Below, in pieces: positions 36,507-49,900 of a DNA stretch of 64,000 nt (its first letter is position 1; each line of letters begins with the position of its first letter). The stretch comes from Pagrus major. Its lineage: Eukaryota > Chordata > Actinopteri > Spariformes > Sparidae. The notes beneath the pieces were generated by a model, which ran no database searches, was not told where the DNA came from, and worked only from the letters and a program-made list of their open reading frames with translations. The position numbers and the translations under genes are program-made. The stretch spans positions 3,431,297 to 3,495,296 of the forward strand of contig NC_133230.1 of the NCBI RefSeq assembly GCF_040436345.1, written 5' to 3'.

Positions 36507-36787
36507 CAGTATGGTAAAAAAAAGTACCACAATATCATACTTAAGTAAAAGTAAAGATATTGTATAAAAAATTCACTTTGTTAAAATTGAAAGTCACTGA
36601 CATAAAAAGTACTTGAGTACAAGTAAGTCTGAAAGTATCTGACATTAATGTACTCTTCTTCTTCTTCTACTACTACTACTTCTTCTTCTGTCTCTTCTTC
36701 TTCTTCTTTTTCTTCTTCTTCTTCTTCTGTCTCTTCTTCTGTCTCTTCTTCTTCTTCTTCTGTCTCTTCTTCTTTTCTTTTTCTTCT

Positions 36788-36820
<33 letters not shown>

Positions 36821-37124
36821 GTATTATACTTGTACTATTATACTTAGTTTCATTCCATCACTGTAACACTGACATAAAAAGTAATTGAGTACAAGTAAGT
36901 CTGAAAGTATCTGACATTAATGTACTCTTCTTCTTCTTCTTTTCTTCTTCTTCTTCTTCTCTTCCTCTTCTTCTTCTTCTTTTCTTTTTCTTCTTCTTCT
37001 TCTTCTTTTTCTTCTTCTACTACTACTACTTCTTCTGTCTCTTCTTCTGCTTTTCTTTTTCTTCTTCTTCTTCTTCTTCTTCTGTCTCTTCTTCTTTTCT
37101 TTTTCTTCTTCTTCTTCTTCTTCT

Positions 37125-37157
<33 letters not shown>

Positions 37158-37380
37158 GTATTATACTTGTACTATTATACTTAGTTACATTCCATCACTG
37201 TACTTTAGTTACTTTTAACAGCAAGATTTTGAATGTATGACTATACAGAGTATTTTCACACTGTGGTATCAGTATTTTCAGCTATTTTCTTCTGTAACCC
37301 ACTCTGTAACTATATTAAGAAAACTGCTGTATAACTTAAGTTAATTATAAGTACTATTAAAGTACTTTAAAGTAACAAAC
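36180..37380. repeat. Three-copy tandem repeat with long TTC tracts
   Basis: Three related units start near 36185, 36600 and 36870. Each carries 'GTACAAGTAAGTCTGAAAG' or a close variant, then TTC units, then 'TATTATACTTGTACTATTAT' or a variant and 'CATTCCATCACTG'. The first unit has a short TTC stretch; the second has about 170 bp (36654-36823) and the third about 235 bp (36926-37160) of nearly pure pyrimidine. The unit belongs to the dispersed AAGTAC family, amplified locally. Serine- or leucine-rich open frames here are artefacts of the TTC repeat. Confidence 0.85.
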
Positions 37381-37399
37381 ACGAGTACTTCTGCCCCCT

Positions 37400-37946
37400 C
37401 TGTGTGTACTGTGCGTGCTGCAGTACCGGCGCGTGGCCGCGGGGGGCGGCAGAGCCACTGTTTACAGGCTCGGGGCAGCTGCTGCACGAGCTGCTAGCTG
37501 GTCGCGTGGAGCAGCAGCACAGAGGCGGACGGGCAGGAGGTCGCTGCGGAGTTGTTGTCCAAAAAAAAGTTACACAAACTCGCCGGTGAGCCGATTCAGC
37601 GCGCGTCCCTCGCACGGTGACCGACCACGGACTCGCGGGTAACTGCGCGTTGCTATGAAACGGTCTCCCGGGGCGGGAAACGACAACATTTAGCTCGCTG
37701 CTCGCGGACTTCTGCATGCTCGCTCGCTAGCTAGCTAACTGTTAGCTGCGGCTAGGAGCTACTCGGCTAGCTGGCTAGCGAGGTCCAGCCCCGAGAAAGG
37801 AAAAAAAAAAAAGTTGTTTACCTCAAGTTGTGGATGCGGTCACCCCCCCCTCGAGCTTTTCACGACTTTTTTTCTCTGGGATAAGAGAGCGAGGACCAAG
37901 ACATCACACTGGATTTAACACCGCGCGCTGTTAGGAAACTAGCAGG
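37400..37946 (+). promoter_or_regulatory. CpG-island promoter and 5' UTR of larp1b
   Basis: GC-rich, CpG-dense DNA precedes the larp1b start codon. A cluster of GCTAGC/GCTAAC palindromes lies at about 37722-37782, followed by an A run (37800-37812). No TATA box is evident, which fits a broad housekeeping promoter. The exact start site is unknown. Confidence 0.6.
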
Positions 37947-40900
37947 ATGTCCGCGGAGGTCGAGAGCAGCCAGGTCGACCCGGGTTTGACAGCGGCCAGC
38001 GGCTCCGGCGGAGCGGCGGAGAAGAGCCGAGACGAGCCCGAGGTCCCTCACCCGCAGAGAGAGCAGGCGGAGCCGGGGCGGAGGGGCTCCGGGGACGAGG
38101 CGACCAGGAGCCCGGCGACGGACGCGCACGAGAAGTGCAAAGAAAACGACGACAAGGAAAACGACCAGAGCAGCAACGCGGCTGTCGAGGCGGTGAAGAG
38201 GAAAGTTGTCGAGGCTCCTCCGCCGAAAGTGAACCCGTGGACGAAGAGGACGACGGGCAGGGTCCCGAGCAACAACATCAACGCCTCCCAGGAGAAAGGT
38301 GAGCCTGTCTTTTTATTTAAAAATCATAAATTAAACACCTTCCCTCCGTGATTAAACTCTCAGCTCCCCTTCCTGCACGTTGTTTGACAGCTTCTCTGCA
38401 GTGGGGGGAAAGAAAAACACTTTAATCTCACCTGGTCACACCTGAATTCACCTTTTTTATTAGAGTTGAATCTTAAACTTAAATGTCAGGAGAGAGAGGG
38501 GGGCATATTATTTGCCCCCATCCCCCCCCCCCCCCCCCCCCCCCCACCACCTCCTGTGTGTGCTCGGATTGCTCCGGAGCACCACGTGTTGACTGCTGAC
38601 AACTTGTGAGTTAGCTTCAGCCCAGCTAGCTCTCTCACGCTGCTTCAGCCTCGTGGGACGTGCAGGTGACACAGGTGCCGCAGCTCACAACACCTGGAGA
38701 AGCTGCTGTATGAGACACACAATCGGGGCTAAAGTGTGGTGGTGTGTCAGTGCAGGGGGAAGCTAAGACAGCCAGGCTAGCTGCTGCTGCTGCTGCTGCT
38801 GTAGAGACACGTTTTGCATGTCCAATGGCCTGCCTGCCTGCAGTTCCTCCCACCAGCCTCTCTCTGCACTGTCACTAGTGAAAGTGTGTGGACAAGGTGG
38901 CAGGACAGGTGGAGGACTCACAAGTGGGTTCAAGCTGTAAACTTAATGATTAAAGTCAAGTTTGGATGGATCTAAGGGTTGTTTTTGTGTTGCACAGACT
39001 GACAAAAGTCTGAGCGAGCAGCAAAAACACACTTTTAATCTGAGAACTGCGACTTGTCAGCTTTTAATAACGAAAGATAAGAGATGCGATAAGATAAAAC
39101 TTGAAAATGAAATGCAAAATAAAGACTACACAGGCTGTAAATCCCTTTAACGGTAACAGACATGATTGATATTTGTACCCACAAAAAATAAGGGAATATA
39201 ATTAAACAGCAGTTGGGTTAATTTTAAATCATATTTTTTAAAAAAGGACAGAAAGTAGTGTGGTTTTGCTCGATAACTGACTGCTGAACCGCTTCTTTAA
39301 ACACCAGATATACTGCTGATCATCTGCTGTTCGGTTTATTTTATTAGCTCAGAAGTGCAAATAAATAATAAGTCTATCGATCCTGATCCAATATCAAATA
39401 AAGCATATTTAAATCTGCTCGACCAGACGCCTTCATATGCCCGATTCTTCTTCATCAATCACCGTTATTCCCTGAAAAATTAACAAAAATGTAGAAAAAC
39501 GCCCTCAAACATCTCTCTCTCTCTCTCGACGTCTTAACTCGATCAAATGCAACTTCATTTTTAGGTGAAAAGTTCAGATTACTGGTCATAAAAAGTCAGA
39601 CTTAACCTTTAAAGCAATAACAAAAAGTGTGAGGTACAAACTCGGAGAGGGGAGTCTGAAAAAATGTGTATGTTATTGGAGTGTAATGGAAGACACTGTT
39701 GCATTATGGGAAATGTAGGATTCAGTGTGTTTGTCTGAAAGGTTAAAAGTCAGGATATCGACACGTCTCCTGATCAATTCTTTCTTGCACGTCTCTTAAA
39801 CTTTACACAAGCTTAACGTTTAATTCGTGGAGTAGCCTTTTGATAATTGATTGTAGCGATTAATTCAATTAATTTCTTGATTAATCGATTAGTAGTTTGG
39901 TCTGTTAAACTTCCGAAAATGTATAAAAATGTTATCATTAATACGATTAATCTTTGTGGCTCGAGCTGACGATTAACTCCCTTTTCTATCCGATCAGCTA
40001 ATTGATTAATCAGAATTAACTCTTGAAATAAACAAAGACGGCTCCCTGCACGTGTGAGAACATATCGATTGATCGCCGTGGTCCCATTTATCCTGTAACT
40101 TTTTGGCGAAGCAGCCTCGCTGGAAACAGAGTCGGCTGAATTTGAAGTTGTGAAATGTGTGTCAGAGCTCAGAGCGACCGGGGGGGAGCTATATTTGAAG
40201 CGTTGCAGTCTGACGAGAGCACAGGCATCGTTTTACAGTGTTACTGTACAACCGGCCCTGTGGGTGGACGTATGCACGCTCAGCCAGGCAGGCGTGCACC
40301 CATTCATGTGGAAGCCTCGGCCCCGGGTCTCTTATCAATCCGACCATCCTCTGCAGAGCGATAGGGACCGGCAGGCTGCGGCGGGCCACTCCCAGCCTGC
40401 TGCTGCCTGCCTGCCTGCAGAGACGCAGCCACATACTGCTGCTGGCTGTACACAAAACACCCTCGACTAGCACAGTCGCTCGGTCCCTTGGGGGGGGTGG
40501 GAAGAGGATATTTATTCAGTCTGTAGTGACAGAAATTCCCAACGCTTCACATCAGAGCGAGCGAGACTAGATGACTGCTTGAGTCCAGTGTGAGCGAGCT
40601 TCCTGGGCAGCTACCTGCTCGCTGGTGGTCTTAAAAAAAAAAAAAGGATCAAACTCGGCTGGATTCAGGCCTGTGGTGCTGTCAGGTGTAATCATGTCAC
40701 TCACACTTATTGATTCTGTGTCTGCAGATCAACAAAACGCTCTGAAAGTCGTCCGTGCCAGCAAGCCCAGAACGAGAAAGTCCAGCAAGGTAATGGTCTA
40801 ATTTTTCTGGGTTATACAAATGTTTTTACCCCTTTTTTTTAAAAGCTTCAGAAGTTTCTGTGTCAGACCTTAAAAACATCAGGACTGTAGGGCTGCTGCT

Positions 40901-43900
40901 AATGATTATTTTCATTGTCGATCAGTTTCTTGATGAATCGATTAGTTGTTTGGTTTCTATAATGTCAGAATGTGTCGCTCAAATGCCTTGTTTTGTCCAC
41001 AACCCAAAGATGTTGAATTTATTCTTATAGAGGAGGAAAGAAACCAGAAAATAATCACATTTAAGAAGCTGAAAACTGAGAATTGTGACTTTTATTTTCT
41101 TATAAATTACTCAAATTGAATAATCAATCATCATAACAGTTGACAACTAATCGATTAGATGTCAGACACGTGTTTTCACACACTCTCTGTCCTGTTTAAT
41201 GTCTCCGCTGATGATTAAAACTATTCAGAAGTCACACCTCGCGGTTGTTTGCGTTGAATTGTCGCCTGTAAATAAATATTCGGCTCTTTTGATGCGAAGG
41301 CGTCTCAGTGTGACATGTTCGTGTTTCAGCGCCGTACCTGCCAGGTACCGACACGCTTGGTGGGAAAACGAACATCTGCCACAAGCCAAATCGTCGCTGT
41401 CTTCAATCTTGTGTTTGCTTTTTCCAACCAGTTTTTCCACTGCAGCTGTTTGAAATTATTGGTCGAAGGGGGAACCTGAGTAAAATAGTAAAATTTTCAG
41501 AATTTGAATAAACTCTGAAATGACTTTGAAAAGGGGAAATGTTGACACGTCTTAAGTGAGTCAGCAGGTCGACCCTGAGGCTCCGTAACGCCGCAGTTTA
41601 TGCACTTTTTGTTACATTTTATTATAAATTTTTGAAGCTTTGTAATGTTAGTTTATCGATTTAGCGACAGCAGGACAAACAGCGGGATTGTATTACTTGT
41701 TTTGTGCCCTGCAGACCCAAACGGAGACATTTTCATGTTCAAAGTCACGTGTCAGAGGTTACAGGTTACACTAAAGCTGCGCTGTAGATAGTGTTAGGGC
41801 TGAAACACTGTAACAATATAAGTTCGTTAAACATTAAAGTGTATGTTTTTCAATGTACAGAACAGACGGTGAAGTAAATGTTTGCAAAATCCTGCACAAA
41901 ATAGTCAAACTAATGTTTAAACTACTTAAATTCAGCTTGCAAATTATTAATTCTGACGACAGAAAGTTTGTTGTAATATGATGAAGATATTATTTTTCTT
42001 TTGCTTTATTAATATATTGTAGACTCTATTTTTTGCTCAACCAGAAGGTCTAATTAGTTTATTTTCCTAAGTTATTATGTTAAGAAATTAAAGGTACTAA
42101 GTGGGTTTTTAGACCTCTAGTAGTGCAGAAAGGTGAGGAAATGAAGGAGGAAAGAAGACGCTAACTAGTAAACACAGATGTAAGAAATGAAATATAATAT
42201 TCAGAATTACGTTTTCATTAGTGTTTAATCACCTGAAACTAATAATTGATGTGTTATCGTTAACTTAGGATGAACCGTTTATATCTACAGAGGGAGCAGC
42301 TTCTCCATGTTGCACTGCCGTGTCGCTACGGTAGCCCAGGAAGGACAAACCAAACACAGACTCTAGAGATGGCCCTCGGTCGCGATACTGAAATGTATAA
42401 ATTCGATACAATACCTTGAAAAAATCGATATTCAACGCCCCAGGGAACAATTGACACAACAAATGAGGGCGTAACATTTATAATTTTTTATTTAAACATA
42501 AATATAACAAGGAAGTTGTTAATTTACTTCTGGAGGAGGCGGGACTGCATGTGCTCGTGTCAACTTGCTGTCAGAAAACATAAAAACCTATCGATACTAC
42601 AGGAAATGAGTATTGAAACCATTTTAAAAATTCAGTATCGATATTTATCAACATTTCGAAACTTTTGACGACACTATTTCGCAGCCACCGCAGGGGAAGT
42701 TACACAAGGGCTGTCTGATGCCACAAAATACCACACACTTTTTAAAATACTTCTTAAAAAGCAACTTTGCAAATGTTGTATAAGAAGGAAGTGTATTAAA
42801 CGCATTTAGTAAGAGCTCAAAGATAAACACAACGTGTTCTGGTGATTAACTCTGAATGTAAACACGAGCTTTGTTTGTTGACAAGAAAACGCCGCAGGGC
42901 ACCTTTAATTCTCCCTGATATAACAACGGGATTAACGGCTGCTATCACGCCCAGATTAACAGATATGCACCAAAAACAAAAAGTCTAAAGTGTTAATGTT
43001 TCCTGACGCAGTTTTAAACATCAGTAATAGTTTATATATTTTCCTGAAAATGCAGATTTGTCTGATCTGCTGTCACTGAAATGGATTTAGCTCCTTCAGC
43101 TGCTGCTGTTCTTTCAAGAAAGTGGATAAAAATATTGTTTTTCTTTTGTGATTTAGGCGGACTGACCCTTTTAAGCGAATGTTTAACGGAGGGACAGAGA
43201 CTTTTCGGGTCAGCGAGAGTCGTTTAAAAGCCAGAAAACCCCGAAGGATGAAATCGCGTTTGTTGCATCACAGAACCAGCCGGGGTAACTCACCTGTAGT
43301 AGAGTGATTCATCAGTACTGCAGTTTTTTTTTCACTGTGCAGGTCCGAGTGTAACCCTGGTGTGTCTAACCTTGATCTCATATCAGTCTGTCCAAATTTA
43401 CAACGTTCGCGGCGGGGGGAAAGTGACTCGGCCTGTTTATCGTCGTTGTTTGCAGTTTCCCCACAGACGGAGCACTGACCTCCTTTATCCTCCCCAGCTG
43501 GTTCCTACCAGACTTCACCTGAACCCCCCGACACGACGTTAACGTAACCAGAGCGGGTCCGGCTGACGAGGAGCGACTCGCTGTGTTAAAAAAATGTTGA
43601 TTTGTTGTTGATTTTCTTCTCTTTTCTGTCCTGATTTTTTTTTTTTTTACAGTCAAGTGACTTCAGCGATATCACAAACTGGCCCACACCTGGTGAACTG
43701 GCCAAAGAGGTACGACAACTGTGTGTGTCTGAGAGTGTGTGTCTGAGAGTGTGTGTCTGAGAGTGTGTGTGACGTAAAGTCAAACAAAAAGGCAACAACT
43801 TTCACTGGACAGACTGGTTGAATAACAGAAGAGCTTTTCTGATTTCTGCTCACTAGATGGAGCACTAAAGACATCGAACACTGTCAAGGAAGTAACTCTG

Positions 43901-46900
43901 CAGTGATTTTAAAGTCCAGATGTAAATTCAGAGCACTTTGAGATGTTTTAAAACCTCATTGCAGAAGAGAAAATGTTCTTTAGGAGCTCATAAGACAGAA
44001 AAAAGAGAAAAGATCTGACAAAATCTTTCATTTAGTTGATTATATTTGACCTTTCTTCTCTCTAAAACACTGAAATGTAGGGCTGAGATCATTCAAATTA
44101 ACGATTAATCTGCCAATTAAGATTAAGACTCTTCATTTACTGTCAGAAATGACAAAGAAAAGCAACAAATCTTCACATGTAAGAAGCTGGAACCAACAAA
44201 CGAAACGGTTGATTATCAAGATAACCGGCCACTTAATCGAGAAATCATCGCAGCTCTACTGCAAAAGAGAAAAATTAATACGAAATGACTTGTTCCACTT
44301 TTTTATAATGTGTTCTTCTGCTTCAAAATGATCTGGAAAACCAAAATTCTTGATCAAAGTCGCTGCCAGAACAGAAAATAGAAACTTGACAGGGAAAAGC
44401 TTTTGTTTACAAGAGTTTTAACACTTATCAGATTGTTTGAAGGAATTAAAGAGGCTTAACGAACAAGAAGAAAGACAAAAATCTTGTCAACCTCAGATTT
44501 TTCTCTCTGGAAAGATTTGAGTATTTCAGAAAAAGCTAAAAACTCCTTCGAGAGCTTTAGTTTTTCTCTCAGTCTAGACTTATTTTCTGAAAGCAACAAA
44601 GGACACGTGACGTTTCGCCGTCCAAAAATAAAAAATTCGGTCTCTTCCAGCAACAACAAAATGTCCTCAACAACAACGGAAAGAAGCCTCCCTCCTCGCG
44701 CAGGGAGAAGGAGAAGAGGAGGGAGCGACCGGACAGGAAATCGGAGAGCAGCCATGACGGCGGCGAGAGCAAAGAGAACCAGGAGGCTCAGCTGGACCCG
44801 CTGGGAGAGCTGCCCAAAGACGGAGAGTCCAAGGCGGGACAGGACGCCAAGAGCGCCGCCCTGAAGAAGCGCGGAGGTGAGGGTGAGGAGTATTTTTTTT
44901 TTCTCTCTCTCGCTTGGTGAAGCATGTTGAAACTGAAACTTTGAAATGATTCATCTCCAGAATGTCATTTTTCATCTGACGTCATGAGGCTACAACCAAA
45001 TTTGGAGATGAACGTTTTCACTGCAGGAGCATGTCAGTTACTGTGTTGATCACGAGGTGGCGATTGCTGATTGATGCATGTTCTGCTCTGACGATCATAC
45101 GTGTTGCACTCATCCTGATTCACATTTTAAACGAGAACCATCAGCTCCTGAGTGTCTAAACCAGAGATAAAGTGAAGAGTTTTGTTCCACGAGTCGAGGA
45201 GGACTTCACGTCATCGTTACTGATGAATATAATAATATTTAAGGCGTCTGTGAGGTTTATTTCTGACGTACAGAGTGTTGAACAGGATGTTACTTTACAG
45301 ATTTGGTTTGTCTTTGACTTGATGAGGGAAACACGTGGAGGCCGTTAACTTAAAAACCCTTTGAACCTCATAATAACTCAGTTTTAATCCTAATTTACTA
45401 AATCGTTTCTTTAGCTGATGCTTTAATTTGTGGACTGGATTTCTCTTTCGGAACAAAACTCTTCACGCTCTGTTTCCGGTCTGCAATCATCGCCAGGTAA
45501 CAAACGTAAGTGGGTTTCTCTGCCGCTGGAGGACGCGTCCCGGGACGACGGCGACAAGACGCCCGACGGCGGTCCGGACACGGATGCAACCGGCGACTCA
45601 CCTGACCCCACGTCGCCCAATCACACACTCCATAATAACAGGGCGCATGATAGCAGCAGGAGTAAGTGGCCAGCAGCCTCACTTGTTTCTCTGTTGTTTT
45701 TTTTTTTACGTCTTCACTCGCTGGGTCGGCTTCACTGTTTGCTTCCACTTCATGTTTGCTCACCACTTTTCACCGCTGCCATCTGTCTCTGCAGAGTCTG
45801 CAAGCTTTTATTATACTAATTGCAAAACAGAATGAAAGCATGTGCTCAAATTTACTGAGTAACCAAATTAAAATCTGTGCTAGTTTTCTTTCAAGATAGT
45901 TTTGTGACCTTGTTTTGCCTCAGACAGGTGATTCACAGCCTGTTTAACCTCTCAGCCTTCATTACTCGTGAGAGGATACAGTGTACAGAGAGTGTAAACA
46001 AGACAATTCAGCTTTTTCTACATAAACTGGCGTAAATAATCCCTGCTATCACCACACTTGTTTGGGAGAGAAAACACCCTATTAATTTGTTTTATTTAAC
46101 CAGAAATATTCCAAGTTTGACTCACAAAACTGAAACACATCTGTCTTTTACATATTTTTTCGTCTTTGTAGACATCAACTTGGATAATTTCTACTATATT
46201 CTGACTTTTTATAAACCAAACAGTTAATTTATTTAAGGTAAAAACCGTCTGCAGAGTAGCTGATGCTGAAAACAATTATTAATTGCAGCCCTATGGCCTT
46301 TGAAAAAGTGGTTTAGGTATCCTGACTAAACTTAGTGCTTCTTTACAGACATTTCTTGCCCTCCATCTGCAGCGAAAGATTAATTATACTGTTGATTGTT
46401 TTCTCGATTAGTCGTTTGGTCTGTAAAATGTCAGAAAATGGTGATAAACGTCAGTCTGTGTTTCCCAAAACCAGAGATGGCGTCCTTAAATGTCTTGTTT
46501 TGTTCTCAACTCAAAGATACTCAGTTTACTGTTCACAATTTAGACCTTTACTTCTCTTAAAATATTGCTCGATTTAACTGGTTATCAAAATAGTTGATGA
46601 TTAATTCAATAGTCGATGTTGCTGCATTCCTGGTCCTCAGCAACTATAGTCAAGATTAAAACGTTAAACCGATAAGTCAAATTTAAAAACAACAAGTTAA
46701 ATCGTCCGTTGTAGTTCTGCTTTGTATTCGGCTGCTCCTTTATCAGAAGTTAATAGTCTCTGAAACGACTGCCTCTATGTTGAAACCTCCACATGAAGAA
46801 TGTGTCAGATAAGGTTTCGTGTTTCTTGTCGACAGGTTGGAGAAGTCAGCAGCGAGACTTCACGGACGACAACGCCAGCGTCCGAAGTGATGGCGGGAGC

Positions 46901-49900
46901 ATTCGCGGAGGAATACGAGGCCGAGGGAAAGGTCGCGGGCGCGGGAGAGGTCGTGGAAGAGGTGCGGGTTTTTAGTTTCGCCATATTTGTGAACGCTGGA
47001 TCGATGGTGCTATTTTCTGTCTGTTGTCAAACACTTCACCCTCACTCGACCCGCTCTGTTTATGTTGTGTGTCACTTCTTTGTCTGGTTTTGATTCCTCG
47101 CAGCAGAGCTCTGAGTCAGGGATTCATTTCAGCAGTTAGAAATGAGAGAAAAGCTTGGAAGCAGTTTATAAAAATAATGTTTTGCTTCACTTCCTCTGCC
47201 AGAAAGCATTACAGTGTTTACCACTCGCTCACTGATTGCTTATCTCATCTCTTTTCTCTTTCCAGGCCGTTACGAATACTCTCAGAGCTTCCGGGACTCT
47301 CAGTCGTCCGACGGCTCCGTTCAGGTCCCCTCAGAGTTCGGCACCAACATGGTTTACTACTACGATGACGGCAACAAGGTCCAGATGTACACCGTGGATG
47401 AAAAGCTTCTTAAAGAATACATCAAACGCCAAATGTGAGTATCTGACATCCATTAGGCTGCAGAGCATTTTCTGCAATCTGGACTCTCTGACTCCGATTC
47501 TGCTCGTACAGGAGAAGAAATGCATCGTTTTAGTTTAATAAATATTCAGAGCTTGAGATAGGAAACATAACTGCAGCCATTAATCCATTTATTTCCCCTT
47601 GTTCTCTATTATTTTGGTTGGTTTTGACAGCACAGATAACACTCAGTGATTTATATCAGAAAAGGAAAAGAAAGAAGGAAATAGAAAGTGTCTAAGTGTC
47701 CTTTTTTTAAGAAAACTGTGGTATTTGGAGCTTTAATACAGATGTTATCCATCTCAAAGTTCGCATGTTTTTTCCAACTAATGATTATTTTCATTATCAG
47801 TTGACGTCAGTGCAAAAAAATGTCCAAAAATGGTGGGAAATATCCCAAAGTGACGTCTTCAAATTGCTTCTTTTGTCCAACCAACCGTCCAAAACCCAGA
47901 AACTCCTCATTAACCGCCAGGAATGACAAAGAAAAGCAGCAAATCCTCACATTTAAGAAGCTAAAACCAGAAAATGTTTGACGTTTTTTGATTAAACGAT
48001 TATCAAAATATTTTCTTTCAGTCGACTGATATATTGTGGCTGTTAACTGGTGAAGATTCACCTCTGAAACTGCAGGAAATTGTTAAAAAAACACATTTAA
48101 GTGCATCAAACGCATCCATCCTCATGAAAGCCTCTGAGACCTCGTCCACACGTACACAGGTATTTTTTAAAAAACCCTCCTCGGGTTTCAAAAAAATTCC
48201 CGTCCACACCAACGGTATGCAAACGCAGGTTGTCAAGCGCGTGCCAAAGCAACAAGTGGCGATATATCCTCTACCGTGAGGCCACGATGGCCAATCAGAA
48301 GCCTCAGGTTTTCCTGTTACACACAAACACACACGTTTTAAGAAATACCTGTGTACGTTTGTGCTTAAAATATCTTGTAAAAGTTTGATTTATGGAGCTA
48401 ATTAGCTCTTCAGTGATATTTTGACCTCAATAATTTATCAGTATGATGTAAAAACACATGGGAGAAAAGGTCAAGGTGTAAAAATGGTCGTGTTTCGTGT
48501 CTGTACCGAGCAGGTGTGTGTGTGTGTGTGTGTGTGAGTGTGTGTGTGACGAGCAGCAGTCGGTAAATGAATCTCCTCAGCGCTCGTTGTGTCCTGCAGG
48601 GGGCAGCGTCCTCTCTGAGTCTGACTGACAGCTCTGGCCTCGTTGCAGCGGCGGACTCAGAATAGCGGAGGGTGAGGTGGACGCCTAAATATAGTCTGAG
48701 TGCCTCCGAGGGGACAGGAGATGAATTATTATACGCAGGGCCGAGCGAGGAAATGTAAAAAAAAAAAAAAACCTTTCGGGGAGGAGGGCGAGGGGAGACG
48801 GGGGAGGGGAGGAGGTGGGGGAGACATTCTTGTCTTCTCCTCTCTCGTCTCCCTCGGTGTTATTCAGGCTGCTCGCTCAGCCGACGTTACTCCACAGCGA
48901 GTGCACGCTGCCTGCAGGCTGAGCGACGCACAGACGTGTGTGTGTGTCTGTGTGTGTCTGTGTGTGTGTGTGTTTGTGTTGTGGTGACTTGTAAGTGGTG
49001 TGACAAGTAATAGACAGAGGCCTTCTCCAACCACAGATTTGGTTTTTGGGTCAGAAGATTCTGCCTTTATTGTGGCTTACAGGAGCGTTTAGAAGATTTA
49101 TAGTGTGACGGTTTTACACAAGTAGATTTCTCTATTGTCGATGAGCTCTTAATATTAAACCTCCTGATTAATAATCAGTGAATGATTGATTAGATGATTG
49201 AAGATGGGTTTAAAAAATAGATTTCAGTCGTTTCAATGATCCGTTATTGATCCAGAACGTCCTGAGATCGATGTTTTATTATACTGTTTCCTGCCAAGTG
49301 CCAAATACGGGCAGATATTTAATTGGGTGACTGCGTCTCTGAAGTAAATCTTTGTATATAAACAGTTTCACACGTAAGGCAAAGACAGAGGAACTTGGTG
49401 GTGCGTTCAAGTGCACTTGAATCGCCACAAAAGTTTCTTATTTTCCTTTGTTGTAATCAGAGCCCGACTGATACTCGAGGCCGATGCCGATACTCATATT
49501 TTGAAGTGAAAAATTCAGATATCTGCACATTTTTTTGTAATAATCCCTCAGATATGGATATAGATATGTTCCTGATTGGTTGATGTTTTTGACGTCCTCC
49601 TCCAGTGAGTACTACTTCAGCCTCCACAACCTGGAGCGAGACTTCTTCCTGAGGAGAAAGATGGATGCGCAGGGCTTCCTCCCCATCTCCCTCATCGCCA
49701 GCTTCCACAGAGTGCAGGCCCTCACCATGGACATCAACCTCATCATGGAGGTAATATCTCATCGTTAATAAGTTCAAGAGTGCGCCTGTTGACCGCTCAT
49801 GTTAGACTAAAAGAAGATGTATTGGTCCTGGTGTTAATACATCTTGCTCTCCAGGCTCTGAAGAGCAGCAAAGAGGTGGAGCTGGTGGACGACAAGGTCC

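Noticed and set aside
36648-37240. Ser/Leu/Phe-rich open frames in the TTC array
   Set aside because: They are translations of a trinucleotide repeat (TTC/TCT/CTT) and have no other coding signal.
43850-43866. CACTAGATGGAGC as a further CTCF site
   Set aside because: It misses key consensus positions, and this wording is common in dispersed fish repeats.
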